DNA from: JBEBSD01 sp040394475
GTDB lineage: Bacteria; Bacteroidota; Bacteroidia; Cytophagales; Spirosomataceae
Assembly: GCA_040394475.1 (NCBI GenBank)
Contig: JBEBSD010000051.1
Coordinates: forward strand, 1-45,341
DNA: 45,341 bases
Direction of reading: 5' to 3'
Below, in pieces: positions 24,147 through 32,728 of this stretch (position 1 is the first letter of the stretch; each line of letters starts with the position of its first letter). Position numbers and translations under genes: made by a program. Below the pieces are notes generated by a model. The model ran no database searches. It was not told where the DNA came from and saw only the letters and a program-made list of their open reading frames with translations.

Positions 24147-25181
24147 TTACGGATGTCCTAATGTGTTCCAGTCTCTGATGTTCCCGTCGCGCTTTTCCAG
24201 CAGCCAGACCCTGGCATCGGGGAAACGGGTTAGTATACGCTTGCTTTTCCGGATGCCCATCACTCCGATTGCCGTAGCCAGCGCATCTGCTTCGGTTCCG
24301 TCGCGGGCAACAACGGTAGACCGTACATGGTGCCTCAGTCCTATTCCGGTAGCCGGATTGACAATATGTGAATAGGTCTTTCCCTTATGCGTAAAAAAAC
24401 GATAATGGGCTCCTGACGTCGCTACCCCGCAATCGGCCAGTGATAAGATCACCGGTGAAGCGGCCGTATCTGACGTTATTTCTATTTTCCATCCGGCTGC
24501 TCCGGGCGGCGGGCCGGAAAACGCCAGATCACCACCCGCGTCCAGCATCGCCGACCGGATTCCCAGTCCTCTCAGGATCCGGATCCCTTCGTCGGCAGCA
24601 TAGCCCTTTCCGATTCCTCCGACATCCAGCCGCATCCCTTTCCTTTTCAGACGGACCAGGCGATGCGTCGTATCCAGCTCGATCAGCCTATAGCCTACCC
24701 GCTTTCGCGTCTTCCGGATCGCTTTCCGGGACGGAAACTCGTGTACCAGCAGGCTTCGCCGCCACAGCTGCACCATCGGTCCGACGGTCACTTCGAAAGC
24801 GCCCTCCGTCTGTTTACTGATGGCACAGGACCTGGCCAGTATATCAAAAAGTTCGGGGCTTGTCCGAACCCAGTGTCCTCTTCCGGACAAGCCCGACAAA
24901 CGGTTAATTTCACTTCCATCTTTGTAATCGCTCAGCAGGGCATTCAGCACCTCGATCCTGGCAAAGACCTGTTCCGCCGCAGCCTTCGCAAGAGAATCTC
25001 CCTGTGCATAGAACACCAGGCGGAAGGGCGACCCCATCAGGTTGCGGCTGAATTCAAAACGCGTAGACTGCCCGGAAACCCACTGCGGCAGCAGCAGTAT
25101 CCCCAGGAGCACTATCTGTATAAAGCCATTTCTGTCCAGCCAACCGGCCTTATGGTCCGGGCAGCAGTCCCTGCGTATCAT
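24147..25181 (-). CDS. apbE: FAD:protein FMN transferase (ApbE family)
   Basis: A 344-residue ApbE-family enzyme, which attaches FMN covalently to a threonine of target flavoproteins such as Nqr or Rnf subunits, in the periplasm. A hydrophobic N-terminal segment (about 20-37) is a signal or anchor. Motifs are MGSPF (49-53), LDVGGIGKGYAAD (185-197), LDAGGDL (213-219), HIVNPATG (272-279) and the magnesium-site block GTEADALATA (295-304). It starts 11 bases after aroC, in the same minus-strand run. No obvious target flavoprotein lies in the window, and complex I uses non-covalent FMN. Confidence 0.93.
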   Translation of the reverse strand: MIRRDCCPDHKAGWLDRNGFIQIVLLGILLLPQWVSGQSTRFEFSRNLMGSPFRLVFYAQGDSLAKAAAEQVFARIEVLNALLSDYKDGSEINRLSGLSGRGHWVRTSPELFDILARSCAISKQTEGAFEVTVGPMVQLWRRSLLVHEFPSRKAIRKTRKRVGYRLIELDTTHRLVRLKRKGMRLDVGGIGKGYAADEGIRILRGLGIRSAMLDAGGDLAFSGPPPGAAGWKIEITSDTAASPVILSLADCGVATSGAHYRFFTHKGKTYSHIVNPATGIGLRHHVRSTVVARDGTEADALATAIGVMGIRKSKRILTRFPDARVWLLEKRDGNIRDWNTLGHP

Positions 25182-25192
25182 TTATGAAATTT

Positions 25193-26272
25193 TCAGATTC
25201 GCGCGGCTTTGTCGCGCAAGTAAAAATCAACCAGCACCAAAGCTGCCATCGCTTCTACAATGGGGACAGCCCTTGGCACCACACAGGGATCGTGACGGCC
25301 TTTCCCGGATACAATCACCTCCTCGCCCGCCGCATCAATACTTTCCTGGTCCTGCATGATGGTAGCCACCGGTTTAAAAGCCACCCTGAAGTAAATATCT
25401 TCCCCGTTAGAAATACCTCCCTGGATACCGCCGGAATAATTGGTTCGTGTCCGGACCTTCCCGCTTGCTGTTTTATAGTAGGCATCGTTGTGTTGGGAGC
25501 CATACATTTCGACGCCTGCAAACCCGCTCCCGTATTCAAATCCTTTTACGGCATTGATACTGAGCATCGCCTTGCCGAGCTCCGCGTGTAATTTATCAAA
25601 CACCGGCTCTCCCCACCCCGCAGGAACTCCTGCGGCGACGCAGGAAACCACTCCTCCTACCGAATCACCCCTTTTCCGCGTCTCATCAATAAACCGGAAC
25701 ATTTCCCCGGCCAGTTCCGGATCCGGGCAACGGACATCATTCTTTTCCGCTTCGTCCAGATCGAGTTCCTGATACGGCTTTTCCAGTTTGACAGGACCTA
25801 CCTGCGAAACAAACGCCTGCACCGTAACGCCCAACCCCTTCAGGATCATCTTGGCCAATGCACCGGCGGCGACCCGGGCGGCAGTCTCACGGGCCGAACT
25901 CCTGCCCCCTCCCCGGTAGTCGCGTATCCCGTATTTGACCTGATACGTATAATCCGCATGCGAAGGTCTGAAACGCGCTGCGATATGTGAATAGTCCTTA
26001 CTCCGCTGATCCGTATTCGGAATAAACAACGCCAGCGGGGTGCCAGTTGTTTTTCCATCAAAAACCCCCGAAAAAACCTGAAATTCATCGGTTTCCTTCC
26101 GTTGGGTAGTAATACGCGACTGCCCCGGTTTTCTCCGGGTCAGCTCCGACTGAATGAATTCCGTATCAAAAACAACACCTGCCGGGCATCCTTCAATCAC
26201 CACTCCTATCCCGGCTCCGTGCGATTCGCCAAACGTAGCAATCTTAAAAATCTTACCAAAGGTACTCCCCAT
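25193..26272 (-). CDS. aroC: Chorismate synthase
   Basis: Chorismate synthase makes chorismate from 5-enolpyruvylshikimate 3-phosphate using reduced FMN, the last step of the shikimate pathway. From the start chosen it has 359 residues, the usual length. It begins MGSTFGKIFKIATFGESHG, the standard N-terminus, so the 26 in-frame residues upstream (to 26350) are not counted. Conserved segments seen include RARPS-like RFRPSHAD, GGGRSSARETAARVAAG and GGIQGGISNGEDI. It stands between a BatD-like gene and apbE. Confidence 0.96.
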   Translation of the reverse strand: MGSTFGKIFKIATFGESHGAGIGVVIEGCPAGVVFDTEFIQSELTRRKPGQSRITTQRKETDEFQVFSGVFDGKTTGTPLALFIPNTDQRSKDYSHIAARFRPSHADYTYQVKYGIRDYRGGGRSSARETAARVAAGALAKMILKGLGVTVQAFVSQVGPVKLEKPYQELDLDEAEKNDVRCPDPELAGEMFRFIDETRKRGDSVGGVVSCVAAGVPAGWGEPVFDKLHAELGKAMLSINAVKGFEYGSGFAGVEMYGSQHNDAYYKTASGKVRTRTNYSGGIQGGISNGEDIYFRVAFKPVATIMQDQESIDAAGEEVIVSGKGRHDPCVVPRAVPIVEAMAALVLVDFYLRDKAARI

Positions 26273-26360
26273 ATGTTGTATGCATTCCATCAGGACATCG
26301 CCTGACAATGGTTGGTTAAAGTTATACAATTCTAACCGGCTCTTCTCCACCGGCGCTTCG

Positions 26361-27767
26361 TTACCGTCTGAAAAGCCAGACCGTAACGAACAGCATCAAA
26401 ATTACCACAACGTTCATTATTATCCGAAAAACCTTCCGATAATTCGTAAAATGCCCGGTAGTCTGCATTTGTTCCAGGTTCGCATAAAGCGATGTTTCTT
26501 CCCGGTTCACGGCGGTACCATTGGTCCGGTTCACCCCCACTACCTCGACCGCCTGCTGCGAGCGGAGTGTATCGTACTGTTCCAGTACCGGATCAAAATA
26601 AATCCAGTGAAAGTACCCCTCCAACGGATAAAGCCCGTTTTGCTTCCCGACGATGGTGTACTCGAAACTTTTCTCACCCTTCACAGACTCGCTGCTTTTC
26701 TGAACGACATGACTTACTTCCGGCGGATAAAAATCAAATGATGAAACCGGTGGAAGCCCCGGCGCCGGGATGGCGGAGATATTCCCCTCGCCCGATATAC
26801 CGAAACGATACCGGAACGACTCTCCTGCGGCAACTTTATTGGCAGAGATAAATTCTGTCAGCTGATAGCTGCCGACCGGGACAATCTCCCGTTTGGGATG
26901 CGGAGGTAAGGGTTTGACCACTACCTGCACCGGCCGCGCATAAAACACCCGGTAGTGTATCCCCTCCTCTGTACTGTCGGCAGCGGCCTCACCGATTTTC
27001 ATTTTCAGTCCTACCGTGGGAAAGTGCACGTCTTTCTGGATAAGCGGATAAAACACCGACTGATAGAGCCGGTATTCTGTAAAATCCCGGTCACCAATCT
27101 TCCAGTTACGGGGCCTCACCTCCTCAATCCAGGTGTTTTCTTCCCAGCATCCATCGGGTTTAAGCTTTTTGAGTATGGCTTGCAGCTGGTTATTCAGATC
27201 ATAAAAATCCATACGCAACGGAATATCCTTGACCACATAGAGCGACAGGTAAACCCCAAACCCTTCGCGTAGGAAAACACTTCTTTTATTGGTTTTTATC
27301 GTCAGGAAGACGTCCTCCCTGGCAATCTCATCGGGGATCTGGCCATCGGCCGCCAGGGTGGGCGCCGCCTGGAGCGAATCGTCGGCAGCGCCGGAAAAAT
27401 GCAGGGTGAGCCCGTCTACCTTAATTTCCTTACTGTCCACCGTCACGGTAAAGGGCGGAACGTCGATTGCGATCACGGCGACCGGAAAGTACTGCTGCAA
27501 AACCGTTTGGGTCAACACGGCCCTGCCGTCAACGCGGCTGACGTTTCGGGTCAGGGTAACGCTCCCTTTTTCCAGTCCGTCCAATGCGGGGAATATTACT
27601 TCCGGACGCTTCGAGCTGTTGGTGATTACCACCCGGACTTCAAAGCCCTGTCCCGGCTGCAGGAGCGTATTCCCGGTCTCCACACGTACCTCGGGCTCTG
27701 CTACTTGTGCAAAGAGGGGCAGCGTAAAAATACTCCAAAAAATATTTAAATATGAATAGATTTTCAT
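26361..27767 (-). CDS. BatD-family membrane protein
   Basis: A 468-residue protein of the BatD (oxygen tolerance) family: a signal peptide (about 1-20, FAQ-VA), several Ig-like or arrestin-like beta domains in the periplasm, and one C-terminal transmembrane helix (about 447-465) ending in FRR. BatD normally lies with batA, B, C and E and a MoxR ATPase and helps with oxidative or aerotolerance-linked functions. None of those partners is here, so this is a stand-alone copy. It is upstream of aroC on the same strand, with an 88-base gap to the aroC start I prefer. The role is uncertain. Confidence 0.78.
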   Translation of the reverse strand: MKIYSYLNIFWSIFTLPLFAQVAEPEVRVETGNTLLQPGQGFEVRVVITNSSKRPEVIFPALDGLEKGSVTLTRNVSRVDGRAVLTQTVLQQYFPVAVIAIDVPPFTVTVDSKEIKVDGLTLHFSGAADDSLQAAPTLAADGQIPDEIAREDVFLTIKTNKRSVFLREGFGVYLSLYVVKDIPLRMDFYDLNNQLQAILKKLKPDGCWEENTWIEEVRPRNWKIGDRDFTEYRLYQSVFYPLIQKDVHFPTVGLKMKIGEAAADSTEEGIHYRVFYARPVQVVVKPLPPHPKREIVPVGSYQLTEFISANKVAAGESFRYRFGISGEGNISAIPAPGLPPVSSFDFYPPEVSHVVQKSSESVKGEKSFEYTIVGKQNGLYPLEGYFHWIYFDPVLEQYDTLRSQQAVEVVGVNRTNGTAVNREETSLYANLEQMQTTGHFTNYRKVFRIIMNVVVILMLFVTVWLFRR

Positions 27768-27861
27768 TTATATTTACTATTCAATGCAATAACTGATTTA
27801 CTCGACTGTTATTAAGTTAGATCGCTCATTATTTTAAATCTCAACTAAAAGCAATATACCT

Positions 27862-28068
27862 ATGGCCTCGATGCTTGAATATATCAAAATTATACTTCAA
27901 AAAGTCAGTTTCGACCATCGTTTATTTGAAAAAGAACTACGCAAAGCAATCCGGATGTTAATGCCAGAAGAGGTAAAAAACCTTAAGATCTGGTGTTATG
28001 AACGCTTCAGCAACCTGCATCAAACTATTTTGGATAAAGTGTTCTTACTCTCTGTGCCCGCCGCATGA
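27862..28068 (+). CDS. Small conserved helical protein
   Basis: A 68-residue charged, mostly helical protein with no signal peptide or membrane segment (MLEYIKIILQKVSFD, then FEKELRKAIRMLMPEEVKNL and KIWCYERF). I believe near-identical small proteins occur widely in Cytophagales, often unnamed; that is from memory. It has its own upstream region, divergent from the BatD gene, and a strong terminator directly after it, which supports a real single-gene unit. Function unknown. Confidence 0.75.
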   Translation: MASMLEYIKIILQKVSFDHRLFEKELRKAIRMLMPEEVKNLKIWCYERFSNLHQTILDKVFLLSVPAA

Positions 28069-28075
28069 TACCTGT

Positions 28076-28112
28076 AAAAAAAGGCTGTTCGTAAAAAAAC
28101 AGCCTTTTTTTT
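28076..28112. terminator. Bidirectional intrinsic terminator
   Basis: An A-tract plus GGCTGTT (28076-28089) pairs with AACAGCC plus a T-tract (28098-28112) around an 8-base loop. Read on either strand it is a GC-rich stem followed by a T-run. It serves both the small plus-strand ORF and the convergent prfA gene. Confidence 0.88.
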
Positions 28113-28133
28113 GTCTCCTTATTGCTCCTCCTT

Positions 28134-29216
28134 TTACATCGTTTCTCCTTCCTGCATCCTTGTCGCATTTTCCGCAATTCGCAATTGTTCTATAAAATCG
28201 CCGATCTCTCCTTCCATAACGGCGGGAAGGTTGTACACAGTATACCCGATCCGATGATCCGTTACGCGGCTCTGCGGATAGTTATAGGTGCGGATTTTGT
28301 CCGAGCGGTCACCACTGCCCACCATCGACTTCCGTTGAGAGCTGATCGCTTCGTTCCGCTTACGCAGCTCCATCTCATACAGGCGGGAACGCAGTACCCC
28401 CATTGCCCGGTCTTTGTTTTTAAGCTGGGAACGCTCATCCTGGCAGCTGACAACCAATCCTGATGGAATGTGCGTCAGCCGGATCGCAGAATAGGTAGTA
28501 TTGACAGATTGCCCTCCGGCGCCCGACGACTGAAACGTGTCCACCCGGATATCGCCCATATTCAGCTCTATATCCACCTCTTCCGCCTCCGGCAATACCG
28601 CCACGCTGGCGGCGGAAGTATGTACTCTGCCCTGAGATTCGGTGACCGGAACCCGCTGTACCCGGTGAACGCCCGACTCAAATTTCAGTTTCCCGTAAAC
28701 GTCCTCCCCCTCTACCTTACAGACAATCTCCTTATAGCCTCCCGTAGAACCTTCCGTGAAATCCAGTACCGACAACCGCCAGCCTGTTTTTTCGCAGTAA
28801 CGCTGGTACATACGGAACAGATCTCCGGCAAAAATCGCGGCTTCGTCGCCTCCCGTTCCGCCACGTACCTCTAAAATAACGTTCCTGCTGTCGTTCGGAT
28901 CCTTCGGGATTAACAGCTCTTTTATGAAAGCCTCTATTTCAGGAACCTTAGGGGTTAACTCACTCAGCTCTTCCTTGGCCATCTCCCGCAGATCCCCGTC
29001 CTTTTCCGTGGCTATCAATTCCTTTGCTCCCGCGATATCCGCCAACAGCTTCTGATAAATGGTATACTGCTGGTCAATGCGTTCCAGGTCTTTGTACTCC
29101 TTGCTTATTTTGGAATACCGCTTGGAATCCGAGACGACCTCGGGCTGCATAATTTGCTGTGCCACTTCATTAAACCGTTCACGTAGCGATTCCAGTTTAT
29201 CAATTATAGTATTCAT
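28134..29216 (-). CDS. prfA: Peptide chain release factor 1
   Basis: A 360-residue class I release factor that ends translation at UAA and UAG. The catalytic GGQ is at 234-236 (SSGAGGQSVNTT), and the stop-codon tripeptide region reads RVPVTESQGRVHTSA (188-202), the RF1 PxT form rather than the RF2 SPF form. It stands alone between a bidirectional terminator and a divergent lipoprotein gene. A full TAnnTTTG -7 box lies just upstream. Confidence 0.97.
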   Translation of the reverse strand: MNTIIDKLESLRERFNEVAQQIMQPEVVSDSKRYSKISKEYKDLERIDQQYTIYQKLLADIAGAKELIATEKDGDLREMAKEELSELTPKVPEIEAFIKELLIPKDPNDSRNVILEVRGGTGGDEAAIFAGDLFRMYQRYCEKTGWRLSVLDFTEGSTGGYKEIVCKVEGEDVYGKLKFESGVHRVQRVPVTESQGRVHTSAASVAVLPEAEEVDIELNMGDIRVDTFQSSGAGGQSVNTTYSAIRLTHIPSGLVVSCQDERSQLKNKDRAMGVLRSRLYEMELRKRNEAISSQRKSMVGSGDRSDKIRTYNYPQSRVTDHRIGYTVYNLPAVMEGEIGDFIEQLRIAENATRMQEGETM

Positions 29217-29253
29217 ATTAGCCGATTGCTAATGTTTTTTAGTTTAAAAGGTG

Positions 29254-29261
29254 CAAAGATA
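29254..29261 (-). promoter_or_regulatory. Candidate -7 box for prfA
   Basis: On the minus strand TATCTTTG matches TAnnTTTG in full and ends 38 bases before the prfA start codon. No TTTG is seen at the -33 distance. Confidence 0.4.
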
Positions 29262-29287
29262 CGGAAAAGGAGGGAAATTGCGGTACC

Positions 29288-29334
29288 GCAGAGACACGGC
29301 ATGCAGCGTCAGCACTTTCCTGCAGCGTCTCTGG
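29288..29334. repeat. Imperfect GCAGAGAC/GTCTCTG palindrome
   Basis: CAGAGAC (29289-29295) and GTCTCTG (29327-29333) are exact inverted repeats around a spacer that itself has two CAGCGTC copies (29304 and 29323). It lies between the divergent prfA and lipoprotein genes. It resembles GAGACG-type intergenic palindromes that I recall from Bacteroidota, and could be a REP-like element. Confidence 0.5.
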
Positions 29335-29368
29335 GTATGTAATAGCTGTACCTATTTTATATTCTAGT

Positions 29369-29941
29369 ATGAAAAGTCTGATAAGTCGAAGTTTGCCATT
29401 TTTGGTAGCCGTCCTGTTCTGTGGATGCTATACGGATCAGCGGGTGGATAACTCGAAAGGGCTGGCGCAGGAAATGCGGGCCATGCAGATCAAGCGGGTA
29501 ACCCCCAGCCAATTATCGAACCGGATACGGGAACAGGGGGATGCGATCGGGACCAAGGCCTCGGAACTACTGGCCAGTCATCCGGACACGTCCGGATGTA
29601 GTCAACCGGAACGCCTTCCCGCCCTTGTAGAACTGCAGGAAACCTACGGCGTGACGCTCCGGCTGCTGTATGCCAAAGACACTGCGGATGCCGCCCTCAG
29701 TCCGAAAGAAGTCGCCCTCTTGCAGGCATACCTTTACAATAGCCGGGAACACCCGGTATTGAGTGCCAACTTGCAGGCACTGAACGACACGCTCACCCTG
29801 TACCAGGTTCCGTTAGCGGCCACGCATCCATGGGTGAGCGCCTGTGCAGCAGCCAGAGCGTCTCCCTTTGTCTTATGGAATATTACCTTTAACAATAAGG
29901 AGGTCATCCGCCGGATAGACGCTGATCCACTCAAGCCCTGA
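29369..29941 (+). CDS. Putative lipoprotein, unknown function
   Basis: A 190-residue protein with a hydrophobic leader ending in LFCGC (C20), read as a lipobox, so it is probably a periplasmic or outer-membrane lipoprotein. A charged helical segment follows (about 30-70, with MQIKRVTPSQLSNRIREQGD). Further cysteines are near 77 and 154. I do not recognise the family with confidence; the KRVT-plus-helix start recalls small Bacteroidota lipoproteins near DUF3365, but this is only an impression. Its stop codon directly abuts the stop of the convergent xylulokinase gene with no base between them. Confidence 0.6.
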   Translation: MKSLISRSLPFLVAVLFCGCYTDQRVDNSKGLAQEMRAMQIKRVTPSQLSNRIREQGDAIGTKASELLASHPDTSGCSQPERLPALVELQETYGVTLRLLYAKDTADAALSPKEVALLQAYLYNSREHPVLSANLQALNDTLTLYQVPLAATHPWVSACAAARASPFVLWNITFNNKEVIRRIDADPLKP

Positions 29942-31423
29942 CTACCGGCTTTCCAGGACAGTCTTCCATTTTCGATAAGCCTCCGCCGTAGCGTCTCTTT
30001 CATTCAAATCCGGCTCAATGACACGGACGGCCTGCAGGCCGGTAAAGGTTTCCTCCCGGTTTTTATAGTAACCCAGCCCTTGTCCGGCAGCGCGTGCAGC
30101 CCCTTGGGCGCCGTCGGTGTTATACAGCTCCACGGTAGCACCCGATACGTTGGCAAAGGTTTGCCGGAACAGCGGGCTCAGGAACATATTGGCCTCTCCT
30201 GCACGGATCAGATTGGAAATAACCCCGAGGTTTTGCATGATTTCCATCCCGTAGTACAAGGCAAATACAATGCCCTCCTGCGCCGCCCGGAGGTAATGCG
30301 GCAAACCGTGCCGGTTAAATTCCAGGCCGTGAAAGCTGCCGCCCGGGTTTTGATTCTGGAGTACTCTTTCCGCGCCGTTTCCAAAAGGCAGGCAAGCCAG
30401 TCCCTCCGACCCCACGGGCACTCTTGCCGCCATCTCGTTGATAGCCTCATAAGACAACTGCCCCTGTGTCAGCTGGTTTCGCAGCCAGCTATTGAGACTT
30501 CCTGTCCCGTTGATGCACAACAGCACACCGTAGCGGGGAGACGCAGCGCTTTTATTGACATGCAGGAATGTATTCACCCTGGACAACGGATCGTATTTTG
30601 CCTGATCACTCACTCCGTACACCACCCCGGATGTCCCCCCCGTCGCTGCCACCTCCCCCGGTTCCAGCACATTCAGGGAAAAAGCATTATTCGGCTGATC
30701 CCCTGCACGGTAGGTGACCGGCGTACCGGCTGCCAGGCCTAATGACGCAGCTGACGCGGCCGTAAGATGGCCCTGGATACCGAAAGAGGGAACGATTTCC
30801 GGGAGCAGTTCCGCATCGAAACCATAATGGTCCATTAAAAGGGAAGCGGGCGCCTGTGTCTGAAAATCCCACAAAACACCTTCCGATAAACCGGACGGCG
30901 TGGTGACGACCTCCCCCGTCATCCGGGCTGCCAGGTAGTCGCCCGGCAGCATAAACTTGTGGATTCTGGCATAAACGGCGGGTTCATTAGCCTTTACCCA
31001 GGCCAGCTTGGAAGCGGTAAAGTTGCCGGGCGAATTGAGTAAGTGCGACAACGCCGTTTCCTCCCCCAATGCTGCAAACGCCTGATTACCGGTAGCAACG
31101 GCACGGCTGTCGCACCAGATGATCGCAGGCCTCAGCACCCGTAAGTCTTTATCCACAACCACCAGCCCGTGCATCTGATAGGAAATCCCGATGGCCCGCA
31201 CATCTTCCGGCGCCACCGCCGATTGCCGGATTACCTCCCGCGACGCTTTGCACGCATTTTCCCACCAAAGCTCCGGATGCTGCTCCGCAAACCCGGGTTC
31301 CGGCGCTTCAATCGCCATTTCGGTTTCCGGGTAAAAGGCCGAAGCCACCGACTTTCCTGTTTCCGCTGCTATCAGCGAAGCCTTTACAGAAGAACTTCCG
31401 AGGTCAAATCCGATAAAATACAT
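29942..31423 (-). CDS. xylB: Xylulokinase (FGGY family)
   Basis: A 493-residue FGGY carbohydrate kinase, best fitted to xylulokinase, which makes D-xylulose 5-phosphate. The N-terminal phosphate loop is FDLGSSSVKASL (5-16). YQMHGLV, IWCDSRA and PGDYLAARMTG follow, and the ATP side has YRAGDQPNNAFS and ATGGTSGVVYG. Length is normal. No xylose isomerase or transporter is next to it; the divergent SMP-30 lactonase may share its regulation. Another pentulose substrate cannot be excluded. Confidence 0.88.
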   Translation of the reverse strand: MYFIGFDLGSSSVKASLIAAETGKSVASAFYPETEMAIEAPEPGFAEQHPELWWENACKASREVIRQSAVAPEDVRAIGISYQMHGLVVVDKDLRVLRPAIIWCDSRAVATGNQAFAALGEETALSHLLNSPGNFTASKLAWVKANEPAVYARIHKFMLPGDYLAARMTGEVVTTPSGLSEGVLWDFQTQAPASLLMDHYGFDAELLPEIVPSFGIQGHLTAASAASLGLAAGTPVTYRAGDQPNNAFSLNVLEPGEVAATGGTSGVVYGVSDQAKYDPLSRVNTFLHVNKSAASPRYGVLLCINGTGSLNSWLRNQLTQGQLSYEAINEMAARVPVGSEGLACLPFGNGAERVLQNQNPGGSFHGLEFNRHGLPHYLRAAQEGIVFALYYGMEIMQNLGVISNLIRAGEANMFLSPLFRQTFANVSGATVELYNTDGAQGAARAAGQGLGYYKNREETFTGLQAVRVIEPDLNERDATAEAYRKWKTVLESR

Positions 31424-31480
31424 AGGTAAAGCAATCGCGTTTAAAGATGGCGGATGGTATATCCGGTATAATTAAATGTC

Positions 31481-31510
31481 AAAATTACAAGAAAGCCCTT
31501 TTCATCCAAC
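31481..31510 (-). promoter_or_regulatory. Promoter of xylB
   Basis: On the minus strand GTTG (31510-31507) and TAATTTTG (31488-31481) are 18 bases apart, matching the Bacteroidota TTG / TAnnTTTG pattern. The -7 box ends 57 bases before the xylB start. The neighbouring 31424-31657 gap also serves the divergent lactonase and contains a GGCC-rich inverted segment around 31532-31554. Confidence 0.5.
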
Positions 31511-31657
31511 TTTATCACAGAAAGATTACGAGACCGGCCTGTTTTCACCGGCCGGCTCCCCCATTACCGCCTCCGGCCCGACTTTCGCACCGCAAAAATA
31601 GCCCTTTTGCCATTTTATCCGTATAATAGCCGCAAGCCTTACTTAACCTGCAATCAT

Positions 31658-32542
31658 ATGCTTACTACTTCCTGGGAAATTGTTACGTCCCATTTGTGTG
31701 AACTGGGGGAGGGGCCCGTGTGGGACGAACAGCAAAACCGTATTCTCTGGCTTGATATCCCGGCAGGCGCAATCCATTCGTTTTACCCGGCCACCGGGCG
31801 GCATACCTCGCTGACCACCGGTCAGTATACCGGCGCTGTCGTATTAAAACCCAACGGAAACCTCGTTGCCGCCCTTCAGAATGGCTTTTACGAAATCGAC
31901 GAAACATCCGGGACCCTGACGTTTCTGGCGGACCCGGAAGCTCATTTACCCGAAAACCGGTTCAACGACGGCAAATGCGATCCGCAGGGGCGCTTTTGGG
32001 CCGGCACCATGCACCGGCCCGAAACACAGGTTTCAGGGCATTTATATACCTTGGATACCGGCAATAACGTCACCTGGAAAGCGGGGCCTGTGGGCTGCTC
32101 CAACGGACTGGCCTGGAGCGCCGACAGCCGTACCCTCTATTATATTGATTCTCCCACACGCACGGTAGTGGCCTACGATTTCGATCCCGGTACCGGCGCG
32201 ATCTCCGGCAAACGCGTCGTAATCACCATTCCCGAAGGTGAAGGATTCCCCGACGGGATGACCATCGATGCAGAAGGGGCGCTGTGGATTGCGCTCTGGG
32301 ATGGCTGGAAGCTCGTCCGGTACGAACCGGCCGGCGGGACAAAAACCGGAGAGATTCAACTGCCGGCGGCACGTGTCACCTCCTGTACATTTGGCGGAGA
32401 CGATTTTGAGGACCTCTATATCACCACTGCCAAAATTAACCTGAGCGAAGAGGAACTCCGGGAGCAGCCCCTCGCAGGAAGCCTGTTCGTTATCCGGAAG
32501 GTCGGCCCGAAGGGGTTGCCGGCGGTACGCTTCGGCGGATAA
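31658..32542 (+). CDS. SMP-30/gluconolactonase family protein
   Basis: A 294-residue six-bladed beta-propeller of the SMP-30/regucalcin family, metal-dependent lactonases acting on sugar lactones. The metal glutamate lies in LGEGPVWD near the N-terminus. RFNDGKCDPQGRFWAGTM, CSNGLAWSADSRTLYYID and FPDGMTIDAEGALWIALWDG are the usual substrate and metal loops. I start it at the ATG at 31658 (MLTTSWEIV), 17 codons into the longest frame, since homologues begin there. No signal peptide. Divergence from xylB suggests a shared part in sugar catabolism, but no operon proves it. Confidence 0.88.
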   Translation: MLTTSWEIVTSHLCELGEGPVWDEQQNRILWLDIPAGAIHSFYPATGRHTSLTTGQYTGAVVLKPNGNLVAALQNGFYEIDETSGTLTFLADPEAHLPENRFNDGKCDPQGRFWAGTMHRPETQVSGHLYTLDTGNNVTWKAGPVGCSNGLAWSADSRTLYYIDSPTRTVVAYDFDPGTGAISGKRVVITIPEGEGFPDGMTIDAEGALWIALWDGWKLVRYEPAGGTKTGEIQLPAARVTSCTFGGDDFEDLYITTAKINLSEEELREQPLAGSLFVIRKVGPKGLPAVRFGG

Positions 32543-32728
32543 TCCCCGCGGCCTCCTGCCGGCTTTCTGCTTATCGCCGACAGGATTTCAGGGTTGACGG
32601 ACACGCATGGGCCCGTCCGTTCGATTCTGTTAAGGGCGGCGGGTTTTAAAAATATCCCGGCTTTATTTATACCAATTACAAACAATTCGGTATCTTGCGA
32701 CACTTTTAGTCGGTTTAATGGTTCACCC

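Noticed and set aside
32543..32728. Fur box before the heme operon
   Set aside because: No 19-base GATAATGATAATC-like palindrome was found; A+T-rich short repeats there are not enough.
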